Shown here: positions 43,865 through 53,300 of the stretch, in pieces | Layout of the letters: every line of letters begins with the position of its first letter | Numbering within the stretch: position 1 is the first letter of the stretch | NCBI GenBank assembly: GCA_035530615.1 | Contig: DATKUL010000002.1 | Span: 806,001-870,000 of the forward strand | Source: Candidatus Paceibacterota bacterium | GTDB taxonomy: Bacteria; Actinomycetota; Actinomycetes; Nanopelagicales; Nanopelagicaceae | Direction of reading: 5' to 3' | Length of the DNA stretch: 64,000 bases | The notes under the pieces: generated by a model | Seen by the model: the letters and a program-made list of their open reading frames with translations, nothing else | Database searches by the model: none | Told to the model about the DNA's origin: nothing | Program-made: the position numbers and the translations under genes

Positions 43865-45765
43865 GAACAATGGAAAGTGCAGATCAATTGATGCAGCCAA
43901 GCGCGCAAGAGGCCTCTTTGCGGCCATTTAAGAAGGCCAGTATGAAGTTCTGGATTGCCATCGGCTTACTTAGCGCGGTGGTTGCGTTGGGAATTGTGGC
44001 GTGGATCGTGCAACTTCGTGAAGGTATGGGCGTAGCTGGATTTTCTAACCGTTCATTCTGGGCCATCGACCTCACCAACGTGGTGACAATCATCGGAGTA
44101 AGTTATGGAGGAGCAGTTATTTCAGCGATTCTATTGCTGACTGGCGCTTCGTGGCGGGCACCTCTTGCTCGCATTGCCGAAGGCATGGCCGTTGTCACGG
44201 TAATCATTGGTGCGGCTTTCGTATTTCCTCATCTTGGCCGACCAGATCGATTAATGTACATGATTCTGCAACCCAACTTTAGGTCGCCAGTATTTTGGGA
44301 CTTTGTTGCAATCACGACATACATGTTTGCTTCCTTTGTCTTCTTCTTTCTTCCACTTATCCCCGATATGGCAATTTTGCGGAACAAACATCCGGAAGAA
44401 CTTGGACGAGGAAGGCGCGCCCTCTACCGAATCTGCTCACAAGGCTGGATTTCGTCACCAAAACAACACCGCGTATTGCGCGGTGCGATTGGAGTCGTAG
44501 CAATCCTCATAATCCCATTGGCAGTATCAGTCCACTCAGTGCTTTCTTGGGCCTTCTCTTTAGTAAGTCGTCCCGGCTGGCACGAGAGCATCTGGGCCCC
44601 ATATTTTGTTATTGCCGCACTCTATTCAGGCGTTGCTCTGGTCGTTGTCATTACTGCGGGGTTCAGGCGTGGATATCACCTCGAGGAATTCATAACTGAG
44701 AGGCATTTTGTTCGCCTTGGTTTCCTCATGGCTGCATTGGGTGCGACCTATTTGTATCTCACCTTCGCGGACATTCTTCCCGGGGCCTATGTTGGCGAGC
44801 GAGGAGTCGCTGAAGTTGTCCATGACACTCTCGTTGGTGATTATGCAATTTCGTTCTGGACTTTTATATTTGCCGGCGCCATCCTGCCCATCCTCTTAGT
44901 CGCACTTCCTCAGACCAGAAACACGGCAGGTATGGTCGTCGCGGCAACATTGATTGTGATTGCTATGTGGCTCAAACGCTTAGTGATGGTCTCGGAAACA
45001 TCCCACTATGACCAACTCACCCGATCCTTTGGGCAGTATTACCAATTCACGTGGGTTTCCATTTCGATAACTTTGGCCGGAGTTGCAGCAATACCTTTAA
45101 TGCTCATGTTGCTCTTTCGAGTGGTTCCAATCCTTGCAATCGATGAAATCGACACGCTTGCAGCAGAAGATTCCACTTCCCCAGCCCCCACAACTACAAA
45201 ATCCCCAACGGGACGAGGAGTTGGCACGGTTGTTGGCATCTTCCTGCTCCTGATTGCGGCAGGAACAATTGGTGTTGGCAATGCAACGCCCGCGGCGGCA
45301 GACACATCTGTTCCCACCATTACAGTTACAGCAACTGCTTCGGGACCGAACATCGCACTCACAGCCACCGTGAAATATGGCGCGGATCCTGTCGTGGAAG
45401 CAGATCTAAAATTCTATGAAAGTACAACCATGTTTAAACCTGGTACCAATCTGGTCCCTATCGGAAGGACAGTCACGGATTTCAATGGGGCGGCAGAGGT
45501 GACCTATACCGCTGCGGTCAATGGTTTAAAAACAATCACGGTCATGTATTACTTTGACCCAGAGGCACCACCTGCAATTGGCACCACCCAAGTGAATGTG
45601 ACTGGTGCAGTCTCACCGTATGTAGAGCCAAAGGCACAACTTCTGGCCGGTGCCGGTCGTACTTTGGTGGGCGCTCTCTTCACTCTCGTCCTCCTCTCAT
45701 TCCTTATTGTGATCGCCCAAGTAGTGCGAGTACGTCGGACTATGCGAGAGAAAACACCGAGCTAA
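43861..45765 (+). CDS. NrfD/PsrC-like quinol subunit with C-terminal Ig-like domain
   Basis: 634 residues. About nine membrane spans in residues 30-430 match the NrfD/PsrC family that exchanges electrons between menaquinone and a bound iron-sulfur subunit (HLGRPDRLMYMILQPNFRSP near 125-145). After a further span (about 455-475) comes a ~110-residue outer domain of Ig-like character (VPTITVTATASGPNIALTATVKY ... GLKTITVMYYF), then a last span at 600-622. This C-terminal extension is not part of the usual family of 300-400 residues. Codon overlap with the FeS gene supports a complex. Confidence 0.8.
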   Translation: MRTMESADQLMQPSAQEASLRPFKKASMKFWIAIGLLSAVVALGIVAWIVQLREGMGVAGFSNRSFWAIDLTNVVTIIGVSYGGAVISAILLLTGASWRAPLARIAEGMAVVTVIIGAAFVFPHLGRPDRLMYMILQPNFRSPVFWDFVAITTYMFASFVFFFLPLIPDMAILRNKHPEELGRGRRALYRICSQGWISSPKQHRVLRGAIGVVAILIIPLAVSVHSVLSWAFSLVSRPGWHESIWAPYFVIAALYSGVALVVVITAGFRRGYHLEEFITERHFVRLGFLMAALGATYLYLTFADILPGAYVGERGVAEVVHDTLVGDYAISFWTFIFAGAILPILLVALPQTRNTAGMVVAATLIVIAMWLKRLVMVSETSHYDQLTRSFGQYYQFTWVSISITLAGVAAIPLMLMLLFRVVPILAIDEIDTLAAEDSTSPAPTTTKSPTGRGVGTVVGIFLLLIAAGTIGVGNATPAAADTSVPTITVTATASGPNIALTATVKYGADPVVEADLKFYESTTMFKPGTNLVPIGRTVTDFNGAAEVTYTAAVNGLKTITVMYYFDPEAPPAIGTTQVNVTGAVSPYVEPKAQLLAGAGRTLVGALFTLVLLSFLIVIAQVVRVRRTMREKTPS

Positions 45766-45778
45766 CGCTCTGGCATTT

Positions 45779-45844
45779 CCCCAAACCTAAGATGCTTAAT
45801 GCCGGCGACTCTCCTTGCTAGCATTAAGCATCTTAGGTTTGGGG
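45779..45844. promoter_or_regulatory. Perfect 24 bp stem-loop before the DevR-like gene
   Basis: Positions 45779-45802 and 45821-45844 are exact inverted copies (arm begins CCCCAAACCTAAGATG) around an 18-base loop. It starts 13 bp after the NrfD-like stop. The right arm runs into the GGGGGG that serves as ribosome-binding site for the ATG at 45853. There is no U-run, so translation control or mRNA protection is more likely than simple termination. Confidence 0.75.
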
Positions 45845-45852
45845 GGCACTTT

Positions 45853-46494
45853 ATGGCGATTAAAGTATTTGTCGTCGACGATCACGAACTCGTCCGGCGC
45901 GGACTGATTGACCTGATTAATGCCGAAGACGACCTCATCGTTGTGGGACAAGCGGGCACGGTCGCAAGTGCACTTAAAGAGATCAATAAGGAATTGCCCG
46001 ATGTTGCCGTTCTTGATGTTCGCCTCCCCGATGGAAATGGAATCGAACTCTGCCGCGAAATTCGATCCCTTTACCCGCAGGTTCGTGTACTGATGCTGAC
46101 TTCCTTCTCGGATGACGAAGCCCTGCTTGGTGCAGTCTTGGGAGGTGCCAGCGGCTTTGTTATTAAGGATATAAAGAATCTCGATCTGCTCGATGCAATT
46201 AGAAGGGTGGCAAGTGGCGAATCACTGATTGATACCTCCACAACTACCAAACTGCGCAGTCGTCTACGCGATGCGAGCAGTCCTGCCGGGGGAATCGATG
46301 ATCTCACCGACCAAGAACGTAGGGTTCTGGAATTCATCGGAGAAGGACTTACCAATCGTCAGATTGCAAACTCCATGTTCCTGGCGGAGAAAACCGTAAA
46401 GAATTACGTCTCCTCATTACTCTCAAAATTGGGATTAGAACGTCGCACGCAAGCAGCTGGACTCGCTGTCCGGCTTGGACTTGGCAGACCCTAG
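45853..46494 (+). CDS. devR: DevR/DosR-like response regulator
   Basis: 213 residues. The receiver domain has DDHELVRRGL, Asp55 (VAVLDVRLPDGNGIELCRE) and FVIKDIK; the LuxR-type DNA-binding domain has LTNRQIANSMFLAEKTVKNYVSSLLSKLGLERRTQAA, nearly the DosR recognition helix. DosR controls hypoxia and nitric-oxide responses in mycobacteria. The ATG at 45853 follows a G-run; an in-frame ATG at 45799 lies inside the stem-loop. It converges with its probable sensor, sharing the CTAG stop overlap. Confidence 0.85.
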   Translation: MAIKVFVVDDHELVRRGLIDLINAEDDLIVVGQAGTVASALKEINKELPDVAVLDVRLPDGNGIELCREIRSLYPQVRVLMLTSFSDDEALLGAVLGGASGFVIKDIKNLDLLDAIRRVASGESLIDTSTTTKLRSRLRDASSPAGGIDDLTDQERRVLEFIGEGLTNRQIANSMFLAEKTVKNYVSSLLSKLGLERRTQAAGLAVRLGLGRP

Positions 46495-47615
46495 AGTTTT
46501 CCAGTCCAAATAGCCCGGGTTCCACCACTTGGCCGTTTGTAAATTTCAAAAGTTCCATCAAAGTCCTCGGCGCGTTTGGCCAGATTAAGCAGACCGCTTC
46601 GATGCACGTTATCCGCAATTCCAATGCCGTCGTCAATGATTCGGACTTCGCATCTAGTCTTGAGAGCGCTGATCTGCACCTCAACGAGATGAGCCTTCGA
46701 GTGTTTTATAGCATTAGTGAGGAGTTCGCGTAAAACAGCAAATAGGTTCTCAGCCAGTTCACCATCAATGACCGTATCAATTGGGCCGTTGAATTCGCAC
46801 GTCAAATTCATAGCGGAACTAATCCGAAGTGAATCTATCTCGGTCTGAATACGTGAACGGAGTCCGTGAGGACCATTCTGATCTTGAAGTGCAAAGACTG
46901 AATTGCGGATCTGCTGGACCGTCGCATCTAAATTATCGATTACTTCACGAAGGCGTGCGAGGTCTTTTTCGGAACACTCTGGATCCTTTGTGAGGGCCTG
47001 CAGTGAAAGGCCCGTCGCAAAAAGCCGTTGAATAACTAAGTCGTGCAGGTCGCGGGCGATACGTTCGCGCTCGGCCAGAACTATGACACGGTGCTGCGCC
47101 TCAAGCCCGCGTGCATTATCGATGGCTACTCCAGCAGCTGACGCTAAAGCACTGACCAACTGCTCATCCTCTTCGGTGAAGTCCTCTCCCCCGCGCTTCT
47201 CTGTGAGGTAAAGGCTTCCATAAATCTCATCACGGATTCGGATAGGGACACCAAGGAAAGAAATCATCGAGGGGTGACCAACCGGAAATCCACTTGAGGC
47301 GGGATGGGATCGAATCGGATTTACTCGCAGTGGCACAGGGTGAGTGAGCAAATGTCCGAGCAACCCCTTTCCTTCCGGGAAAGTAGCGATTTCATCTGCG
47401 GTCTCTTCGCTCATTCCGACATACGTGAACTCTTCCAGGCTTCCATCCGCACCCAAGGCTCCCAAAGCACCGTAGGTTGCACCCGAGAGTGCAACTGCGT
47501 TTTCAACCAAGCGGCGAAGTGATGCCTTGAGATCTTCTCCCTTGGCAATATCAATAACTGCCTCGGAGAGAGCTCCCAATCGGTTCGACCCCATGTCGGA
47601 AGTCTGCCCAATCAT
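46491..47615 (-). CDS. devS: DevS/DosT-like GAF sensor histidine kinase
   Basis: 374 residues. One GAF domain (about 15-168) precedes the dimerisation helix with His191 (RIARDLHDLVIQRLFATGLSLQ) and an ATPase domain (LLTNAIKHSKA, DDGIGI). This corresponds to a DosS with one GAF. Whether the GAF holds heme cannot be decided here. It is soluble, with no membrane span. It likely senses oxygen, NO or redox and activates the DevR-like regulator encoded convergently. Confidence 0.82.
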   Translation of the reverse strand: MIGQTSDMGSNRLGALSEAVIDIAKGEDLKASLRRLVENAVALSGATYGALGALGADGSLEEFTYVGMSEETADEIATFPEGKGLLGHLLTHPVPLRVNPIRSHPASSGFPVGHPSMISFLGVPIRIRDEIYGSLYLTEKRGGEDFTEEDEQLVSALASAAGVAIDNARGLEAQHRVIVLAERERIARDLHDLVIQRLFATGLSLQALTKDPECSEKDLARLREVIDNLDATVQQIRNSVFALQDQNGPHGLRSRIQTEIDSLRISSAMNLTCEFNGPIDTVIDGELAENLFAVLRELLTNAIKHSKAHLVEVQISALKTRCEVRIIDDGIGIADNVHRSGLLNLAKRAEDFDGTFEIYKRPSGGTRAIWTGKL

Positions 47616-47630
47616 GGCATCAATAGCGAA

Positions 47631-48968
47631 CTAGCAGGGCTTTTCCGCACCGCGACGTGCATAATGGAACCAGGCCATGGCGGCAGCATTTAAGGCAAAT
47701 ATGCCGATGCCCCAGAATAGAATCGTTGGCGCCATAATTGCGAGAAGCACACCAAAGAAGAACGGACCGAAGGCTGCAATCGCACTGACCCATCCGATCA
47801 CTCCACCTGCTTGGCGAGGCTCAAAGATCATCGGCATCTGCTTGAAGGTGCTTGCGTTGCCGACTCCAGCAAAGAAGAAGATTGCCAGCATTCCCCAGAA
47901 GAAGAGATTGAAATCGGCACTACTCGTGGGTGAAACATGCATGGCGGTAAAGATCGCAGATGCACCGATTCCGACGCCCGAAAGAACCGTCAGTTTTCCA
48001 CCGCCAACACGATCCGACACTGGACCGCTGAGTACTCGAGCGGCCGATCCGACGAGTGGACCGAAGAATGCGTACTTCACGGGATCGGGAGCGTTTGCAA
48101 AGGAGCCATAAAGCGAATTGATGAGTAGGCCGAATTGTGCGGCAAGCCCGGAAAAAGTTCCAAATGTCAGCATGTAAAGGCTGGTCATGAGCCACGTGTG
48201 CTTGTTGCTAAATATGTCTAGCTGGTCTTTCACTCCACGGGCTTTTACTGGAACACTCTTGAGCATTGTCCAGGCAAGAATAACTGCGATCACGACAAAT
48301 GGAATCCAGAGCAATCCTGCATTTTGATACCAGGTCGACTTATCAATCCCCTTTGCTGCGTCAACGAAATGTTGAGGAGCGCCAAGTGTCGAACCTAACA
48401 TCGCCGAACCGACGATAATAGGAGTCACAAACTGAACCAGACTCACTCCGAAGTTTCCGATGCCCGCCTGTACTCCCAAGGCCATTCCCTGTTTAGATTT
48501 TGGGAAAAAATATGAGGTACTTGGCATGAATCCAGAGAAGACGCCGCCCCCGAGGCCAGCTAGGAAGGCGAGAGCCAGCAACCCAACATAAGGTGTTGAA
48601 GGAGTTCGCACTGCAAAGGACCAGCCAAGTAAAGGAAGTATGAGAAGTCCAGTCGAATAAGTAACTAACCGACGTGTGCCGAAAATTGGGGGCAGGAACA
48701 TCCAGAGAAGTCGAAGGCCGCCACCGGCAAGTCCGGGCATTGCTGCCAGCCAGTAAAGCTCGCCCTTACTTAGGTCGAAGCCGATGCTATTAAGCTTTGG
48801 TGCAAGGGCAGAGACAAGAAACCAACTTATAAATCCAAGGGTGAGTGCATAGGTGGTGATCCATAAAGTTCTCCACGCGATCTTGGAATCCCAGGTAGCC
48901 TCATTATTTGGATCCCAGTTTTCTAGCCATTCACTTCCGCTTTTCGCTTGCGCTGCTTTACTGGCCAT
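47631..48968 (-). CDS. narK: Nitrate/nitrite MFS transporter, NarK type (second)
   Basis: About 445 residues with twelve spans. Signatures are AFLAGLGGGVFSGFMPSTSYFFPKSKQGMALGVQAGIGNFGVS (nitrate-signature region) and VSAIAAFGPFFFGVLLA. The N-terminus has a soluble stretch of about 35 residues (SEWLENWDPNNEATW). It moves nitrate or nitrite across the membrane. The ATG at 48968 follows the upstream narK stop by one base (TGACATG), which implies coupled translation; a TTG at 48980 is less likely. Confidence 0.88.
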   Translation of the reverse strand: MASKAAQAKSGSEWLENWDPNNEATWDSKIAWRTLWITTYALTLGFISWFLVSALAPKLNSIGFDLSKGELYWLAAMPGLAGGGLRLLWMFLPPIFGTRRLVTYSTGLLILPLLGWSFAVRTPSTPYVGLLALAFLAGLGGGVFSGFMPSTSYFFPKSKQGMALGVQAGIGNFGVSLVQFVTPIIVGSAMLGSTLGAPQHFVDAAKGIDKSTWYQNAGLLWIPFVVIAVILAWTMLKSVPVKARGVKDQLDIFSNKHTWLMTSLYMLTFGTFSGLAAQFGLLINSLYGSFANAPDPVKYAFFGPLVGSAARVLSGPVSDRVGGGKLTVLSGVGIGASAIFTAMHVSPTSSADFNLFFWGMLAIFFFAGVGNASTFKQMPMIFEPRQAGGVIGWVSAIAAFGPFFFGVLLAIMAPTILFWGIGIFALNAAAMAWFHYARRGAEKPC

Positions 48969-48969
48969 G

Positions 48970-50289
48970 TCAGATTCCAACTTTCTCTAGAGTCACTGTA
49001 TCAATTCGGCGTTCCAATTGCGGTGTTGCGCGGTTCATCATTCGGACAATCGTCAAATGCATCCACACGCTTGCCGACAGCGTGAGCAGAAAGAGCACAA
49101 TGAACGTGGACTGGGGAAGCCCAGTCCACTCACGGACAGAAACGAAGAGTGGGGGAAGTATGAAGCCACCGAGTGCGCCGAGAGTTCCAACGAGGCCCCC
49201 AACTGCTCCAACGTCTTTGGGGAAGTACTCCGGAATGTGCTTATAAACTGCCGCTTTCCCAATACCCATCGAGCAACCGACAATAAATAGCAGTACAGTG
49301 AATGGCACGACTCCAAGGGAATAGGGAAGAATATTTTTCAGGCCATCTTGCGTCTGCAGGACTATGTGCCCGAAGGGCGCGGCAAGTAGTAAGAGCGCAA
49401 TCAACATCGTCCCAAAAGATGCATACATGAGTCTGCGCGCACCCATTTTATCTGAGAGATGCCCGCCAAAGGGACGAAGAAGCGAGGCGGGAAATATAAA
49501 GAGCGCGGTAAGTAACGCTGCATCGTGCAGATTCAAATCGTAAACGGAAACATAGTACTTGGGCATCCACGATGCCAAGGCGACATAGGCACCGAAAACA
49601 ACGACGTAGTACAAACTAAATCTCCACACCTGCACATGCTTTAAGGGTGTGAACATATCCTTCAGTGGTCGTGATACTTGTACCCGCACAGAGTCTGCGG
49701 GTGTCATAAAAACAATAGCTATAGCGGTAATGACGAGAAGAATTGAATAGAGGGCGGGAACAAAGCGCCATCCTCCAGGAATCACTCCCCCTAAATACGA
49801 AACTCCTACAGTGCTCGCGATGAGAGGTGGACCGATAAATTTAGTGGCAGACGCACCGACGTTGCCGGCTCCGAAGACACCGAGGGCAAAGCCCTGCCGA
49901 TCGCGTTCAAACCAGTGAGCATTCCAAGCGATCCCGACGCTAAATAGATTTCCAGCGAATCCGACCAAGAACGCCAGGATCAGAAGCCACGTGTAATCCA
50001 GTTTCATGTGTGCCAATAGGTATGCCGGAACCGCAGTCACAAGGAGCATCACGACAGTTACTCGTTTGCCGCCGATCCGATCTGTTAAGACTCCCAGAAA
50101 AAGTCGCCAGATCGAGCCATTAAGAATTGCCACTGATGATAGCCAGGCCAGTTGAGAATCGCTGAGTCCGAACTCCTTCTGGATGGGGATTCCTAGTACG
50201 CCAAACATCAGCCAGACCGCAAACATTAAAGTAAACGCAAAGGTGGATAGCGAAAGTACTCTCGTCGATCCCTTTATTCCTTGAGACAT
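48970..50289 (-). CDS. narK: Nitrate/nitrite MFS transporter, NarK type (first)
   Basis: About 439 residues with twelve spans. It carries FGVLGIPIQKEFGLSDSQLAWL at the start, a first NS motif (FLVGFAGNLFSVGIAWNAHWF) and a second one (VGTLGALGGFILPPLFV). It is divergent from narG and co-transcribed with the next narK. AAGGAGGA precedes ATG 50289 at good distance; the frame is open to 50343. The two tandem genes differ in sequence, so proton-coupled nitrate uptake and nitrate/nitrite exchange may be split between them. Confidence 0.88.
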   Translation of the reverse strand: MSQGIKGSTRVLSLSTFAFTLMFAVWLMFGVLGIPIQKEFGLSDSQLAWLSSVAILNGSIWRLFLGVLTDRIGGKRVTVVMLLVTAVPAYLLAHMKLDYTWLLILAFLVGFAGNLFSVGIAWNAHWFERDRQGFALGVFGAGNVGASATKFIGPPLIASTVGVSYLGGVIPGGWRFVPALYSILLVITAIAIVFMTPADSVRVQVSRPLKDMFTPLKHVQVWRFSLYYVVVFGAYVALASWMPKYYVSVYDLNLHDAALLTALFIFPASLLRPFGGHLSDKMGARRLMYASFGTMLIALLLLAAPFGHIVLQTQDGLKNILPYSLGVVPFTVLLFIVGCSMGIGKAAVYKHIPEYFPKDVGAVGGLVGTLGALGGFILPPLFVSVREWTGLPQSTFIVLFLLTLSASVWMHLTIVRMMNRATPQLERRIDTVTLEKVGI

Positions 50290-50344
50290 CCGTCCTCCTT
50301 CTGGTCCCCTAAGGCGAAGACTGCCCCGTGCAACGGGCGGCAAG

Positions 50345-50361
50345 TAGGGTCTTTGTACCTA
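50345..50361. promoter_or_regulatory. DosR-box-like palindrome between narK and narG
   Basis: TAGGGTCTTTGTACCTA is an imperfect palindrome lying 36 bp before the narG start. It matches part of the DosR box GGGACTTNNGNCCCT (about 9 of 12 defined positions counted loosely). TTTAAT just downstream could be the -10 of narG. Confidence 0.4.
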
Positions 50362-50396
50362 TTTAATTCGAATGAGTGCAGGGTCACAATAGGGGC

Positions 50397-53300
50397 ATGA
50401 CGAAACCGGCTGCCCCGCGAACAGACCCAGAAGACGCCCTCATCAAGCTCGGAAGATTCTTTTCTAAGGGAGAGGTTTCAAAAGATCTTCGTAGCATTAC
50501 TAAGAGTGGGGGTCGCGCAGGGGACGCTTTCTACCGCGATCGTTGGAGCCATGACAAGGTCGTTCGATCTACGCACGGCGTTAACTGCACTGGTTCGTGT
50601 TCGTGGAAGGTCTATGTAAAAGACGGAATTATCACCTGGGAAACACAGCAGACTGACTACCCATCCGTTGGCCCCGATTCTCCAGAGTATGAGCCACGCG
50701 GATGTCCACGGGGTGCGGCATTTTCCTGGTACACATATTCGCCAACACGTATTCGCTTTCCCTATATCCGAGGAGTACTTCTTGAAATGTACCGTGAAGC
50801 AAAATCACGACTTCATGATCCAGTACTTGCATGGGCCGATGTTGTCGATAATCCAGAGCACAGAATTCGTTATCACCAAGCTCGTGGAAAAGGCGGATTA
50901 GTGCGAGCAAATTGGGGAGAGATTTCGGAGATTATTGCCGCAGCACACGTGCACACAATCAAGAAGTATGGGCCGGACCGCGTATTCGGCTTCTCGCCGA
51001 TTCCCGCCATGTCTATGGCATCGCATGCCGCAGGTGCACGTTTCATTTCACTCCTGGGTGGCGCAATGCTCTCCTTCTATGATTGGTATGCAGATCTGCC
51101 AGTCGCATCGCCGCAAGTGTTTGGTGATCAGACAGATGTTCCCGAATCAGCAGACTGGTTCAATGCTTCCTACCTCATGATGTGGGGATCGAATGTCCCT
51201 GTGACACGTACTCCAGATGCGCACTTCATGACCGAAGGTCGATACCGCGGTCAGAAAGTTATTGCCATCAGTCCTGATTATGCGGATAACACCAAGTTTG
51301 CGGATGAATGGGTTGCGCCTCATCCAGGCACTGACGGCGCACTCGGAATGGCGATGGGCCATGTCATTCTTAAGGAATTCTTCGTCGACAAACAGATCCC
51401 GCGCTTCCAGGATTATGTGAAGAAGTACACAGACCTGCCCTATCTCGTAACCCTGCGCGAGAAGGACGGTGCATACGTTCCAGATAAGTTCCTGGTTGCC
51501 GCAGACTTAGGTGATACATCCGAAGGTTCGAAATTCAAAACGGTCATGCTTGATTCCAATGGAAAGACTTTCGTTCCCAATGGATCACTGGGTCATCGCT
51601 ACAACGACTCTTCTATGGGCAAATGGAACTTGGATCTCGAAGGTATCGATCCATCACTTTCTCTCTTCGGCACTTCGCAAGCAAGTGCAGTAGAAGTTCT
51701 GATGCCTCGTTTTGATTTGGGACAAGAAACTTCCGAAAGTGGCGGAGTACTTCGCCGCGGTGTCCCTTGCATTGAGATTGGCGATAGGAAAGTCACGACG
51801 GTTTATGACTTGATGCTCGCGCAATATGGAGTCTCTCGTGAGGGGCTTGCTGGCGAATGGCCCAGTGATTACGAAGACACCACTCCATACACACCTGCCT
51901 GGCAAGAGGAAATCACCAGCGTTCCTGCAGTGCAAGCAATTCGTATCGCGCGTGAATTTGCACAGAACGCAGTTGATTCGCAAGGGCGCTCCATGATTCT
52001 CCTCGGGGCCGGAACAAATCACTGGTTCCATTCGGACACGATGTATCGCACCTTTTTAGCACTTGTCACCCTCACGGGTTGCCAAGGTGTCAACGGCGGG
52101 GGCTGGGCCCACTACGTGGGACAAGAGAAGTGCCGTCCTGTCACAGGCTGGGCACAACTAGCATTCGGCGCAGATTGGTCACGTCCGGCGCGACAGATGA
52201 TTGGTACCGCTTTCTGGTACGTCTCCACCGATCAGTGGCGCTATGACGCACTCGGGTCAGAATTATTGGCAACTCCCCTAGGCGAAGGTCGCTTCAAAGA
52301 TATGAGTGCGATTGACGTCCTTGCGCAATCTGCTCGCATGGGGTGGATGCCTTCGTATCCATCACTCAATCGAAATTCCCTTGATCTGGTTGATGAAGCA
52401 CGCGCAAAGGGAGTCGACCCGGCAGTTCACGTTGTCGATCAACTCAAGTCCGGCGATCTTAAATTCGCCATTGAAAATCCAGATGCACCCGAAAATTGGC
52501 CGCGCGTTCTCACGGTCTGGCGAGCAAACATCCTTGGTTCTTCCAGTAAAGGTAATGAGTACTTCCTCAAGCACTTACTCGGTACAAGCAACTCGGTACG
52601 TGCCACTGAGAACAAAGCCGAGGAGCGACCACGTGATGTCGAGTGGGTGAAGGATGCGCCGGAAGGAAAACTAGATCTCCTCGTCTCTATCGATTTTCGT
52701 ATGACGAGTACCGGACTCTTTGGAGATATTTTACTTCCAGCCGCGACCTGGTATGAGAAGCATGATCTTTCGAGTACCGATATGCACCCCTTCATTCACG
52801 CGTTTACTCCCGCCATCAATCCTCCGTGGGAGACTAAAACGGATTATGAAATCTTCCAGATGCTCGGCCGCCAGGTGGCCGAACAGGCCAAGGGTCATCT
52901 GGGCGAGAGAGAAGACCTCGTCGTTGTACCGCTCATCCACGACACACCTGATGCCATGGCAAATCCCGGTGGAGTTGTACTTGACTGGCACAAAGGAGAG
53001 GTTGAGCCCATCCCGGGTGTCACAATGCCCAAGCTCGTCGTAGTCAAACGCGACTACACACTCATCGGTGAAAAGATGGGCGCGCTCGGACCGCTGATCG
53101 ACCAACTCGGTACAAATACCAAAGGAGTTCCGGTCACAGTTCTGCAAGAAGTCGAACTTCTTGGTCGGACCAATGGAGTCATTTCTCACGGAGTTGCCGC
53201 CGGTCGACCATCTCTTGCGCGAGATGTCGACGCATGTGAAGCGATTTTGGCACTCTCCGGAACAACAAATGGGCGCGTAGCAGTTGCCGGATTCCGGGCG

